Positions 62,901-64,000 of a stretch of 64,000 bases of DNA are shown in pieces. The stretch is taken from assembly GCF_949628265.1 (NCBI RefSeq), contig NC_088790.1, positions 21,270,545 to 21,334,544 of the forward strand. Direction: 5' to 3'. The first letter of the stretch is position 1; each line of letters begins with the position of its first letter. The position numbers and the translations under genes were made by a program. The notes beneath the pieces were generated by a model that worked only from the letters and a program-made list of their open reading frames with translations, did not search any database and was not told the origin of the DNA. Source of the stretch: Cloeon dipterum (Eukaryota > Arthropoda > Insecta > Ephemeroptera > Baetidae).

Positions 62901-64000
62901 TAATATCTGTCCAAGTGAACATTTCCTTTTGTTACAAGAAGTTGAGTGAATAGTAAAAGCAAAACGCTGTCGTTGCAAAAACGCTCCACTTTCTACTACA
63001 TGTTTAATTTTATCCCAGGGATAGTCATCACGAACCAAAATTGATTTTCTCAGCACCAAACTTCCTCCTCCCAGTGTTAATATCGGACTCGGTCGGATTT
63101 TCTTGCGATGACATGCGATGCAAACTGACGGCGCACACAGATGAGCGGGAGTATTAATGAGATTAAAATGACGCTGAGCGCCGCTAATAGGACCGTCTAA
63201 TGTTTCTTCTGTAATAATCTAGATTAATTTAGTGGAAAATTCACTTTCCTCAGGATTTCTCAGCGCAAGACAAAATACAATTGCATTGTTAAGAGCGTTT
63301 TATAATTGCTTTTCTTGTAGTTATTTTTGAGACAATTCAGCCTCACTCAACTATATATTTTCTCTTGTTATACAGAAGTTTGCAAAAGTTAAATTAGATT
63401 TCCCCTTTTGTGGTTATAACAAAACATTGTAAATTTGAAACATTTTTAACAGTTTTATAATAGGAAGCCTAAAAACGTCCGCTCTTGGCCATTTTGTAGG
63501 ATGTACGAACTTATGTTTAAATAAATATTTCACGAATCGCGCTTCTTTCCAAAGGCAGCGAAATGTTCAAAAGAAAACGGGTCTATTTATTCATTCACGA
63601 TGTTCTCCCAAAAGCGTTTCAATGAATGTTAACTTCGGAAAAAGTTTTTGCCTCCGTCAAGTTTCACGCATCATTCCCCCTGGTTGACGAGATTTATGGA
63701 TTTTTTATGCCAAACACGAAATTTGACGGTGAATTCAAACAATCGAGGAAAATTTTGGCCGAAGATTAAGGGATGCGCGTGCGGTGTACAGAAATTCGAG
63801 TGAGCGGAGCTATTTTCGACTCGCGCCAGATGCTCAGCCTCGAATGATTAAAAGGCACCTTTAAGAGCACGATGAATGAAATCCCGAAGAGCTTTTACCT
63901 CCTCTCGGCGTGTTTCTCTTCCATGCTTTTCACTGAAGAACAGTTTGCTGCTTTGGGTGACAAAATTTCTATCATTCTATAGAAATCCCTAGGAGTTTGA
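59974..64000. other. Upstream part of the receptor gene: missing 5' exons not found
   Basis: The first exon seen at 59973 starts in phase 0 after a good acceptor (ccattttgcag), so at least one further exon with the start codon and signal peptide must lie upstream. I searched the minus strand here for a short hydrophobic exon ending in phase 0 before a GT donor and found none that I trust. Short open frames (60-127 codons) occur on both strands without family features. The plus-oriented repeat copy and a 13-bp tandem duplication at 61138-61163 are the only other structures seen. Confidence 0.5.
60750..60934 (+). repeat. Interspersed repeat copy, right arm of an inverted pair
   Basis: About 185 bp in plus orientation, starting TTTTTATCCCTGT and ending GACATTCGTC, about 90% identical by eye to the reverse complement of the copy at 57686-57866. 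The main difference is a 4-nt indel after CCCTGT. It lies upstream of the first receptor exon seen, so the two arms bracket four exons. Neither flank shows a clear target-site duplication to my eye. Confidence 0.85.

Overview
The window is animal nuclear DNA, almost certainly from an insect or other arthropod. It is AT-rich, its genes are split by very short introns (many of 47-61 nt) plus a few multi-kilobase ones, and the products are agrin, the splicing factor BCAS2, a calcitonin-type class B GPCR and a U1 snRNA gene. Nothing in it is prokaryotic. I cannot name the species from the sequence.

Every gene I can support is on the minus strand, so the window reads biologically from right to left. 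At 50.8-60.0 kb lies a class B1 neuropeptide receptor whose 5' end I could not find. Eleven exons join in phase and encode two complete hormone-receptor domains in tandem followed by seven transmembrane helices. At 37.5-45.8 kb is a four-exon, 408-residue multi-pass protein with the layout of a drug/metabolite-transporter (EamA/SLC35-like) carrier. From about 35.1 kb down to 2.8 kb runs an agrin gene. It has two alternative first coding exons: a signal peptide plus NtA domain exon at 33.6-34.1 kb, and a type II transmembrane exon at 10.75-10.97 kb. Both end in phase 1 and both can join the same 25-26 downstream exons (Kazal/follistatin repeats, laminin-EGF, EGF and LamG domains). At 1.3-2.0 kb is BCAS2/SPF27, a Prp19-complex subunit.

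The 22.6-kb intron between the NtA exon and the transmembrane exon holds no protein gene I can defend. It does hold a well-folded U1 snRNA copy (28.06-28.22 kb), with an altered U1-70K-binding loop, and a GC-rich repeat-like island near 22.1 kb. Two roughly 180-bp copies of one interspersed repeat, in opposite orientation, flank the receptor exons that encode the first hormone-receptor domain.

The most interesting points are the vertebrate-style NtA/transmembrane agrin promoter choice, the EB-like module where vertebrate agrin has an SEA domain, the tandem hormone-receptor receptor with its flanking inverted repeats, and the U1 variant. Exon boundaries were set by hand from GT/GC-AG sites and reading phase. 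All product names rest on remembered family patterns, not on a database search.
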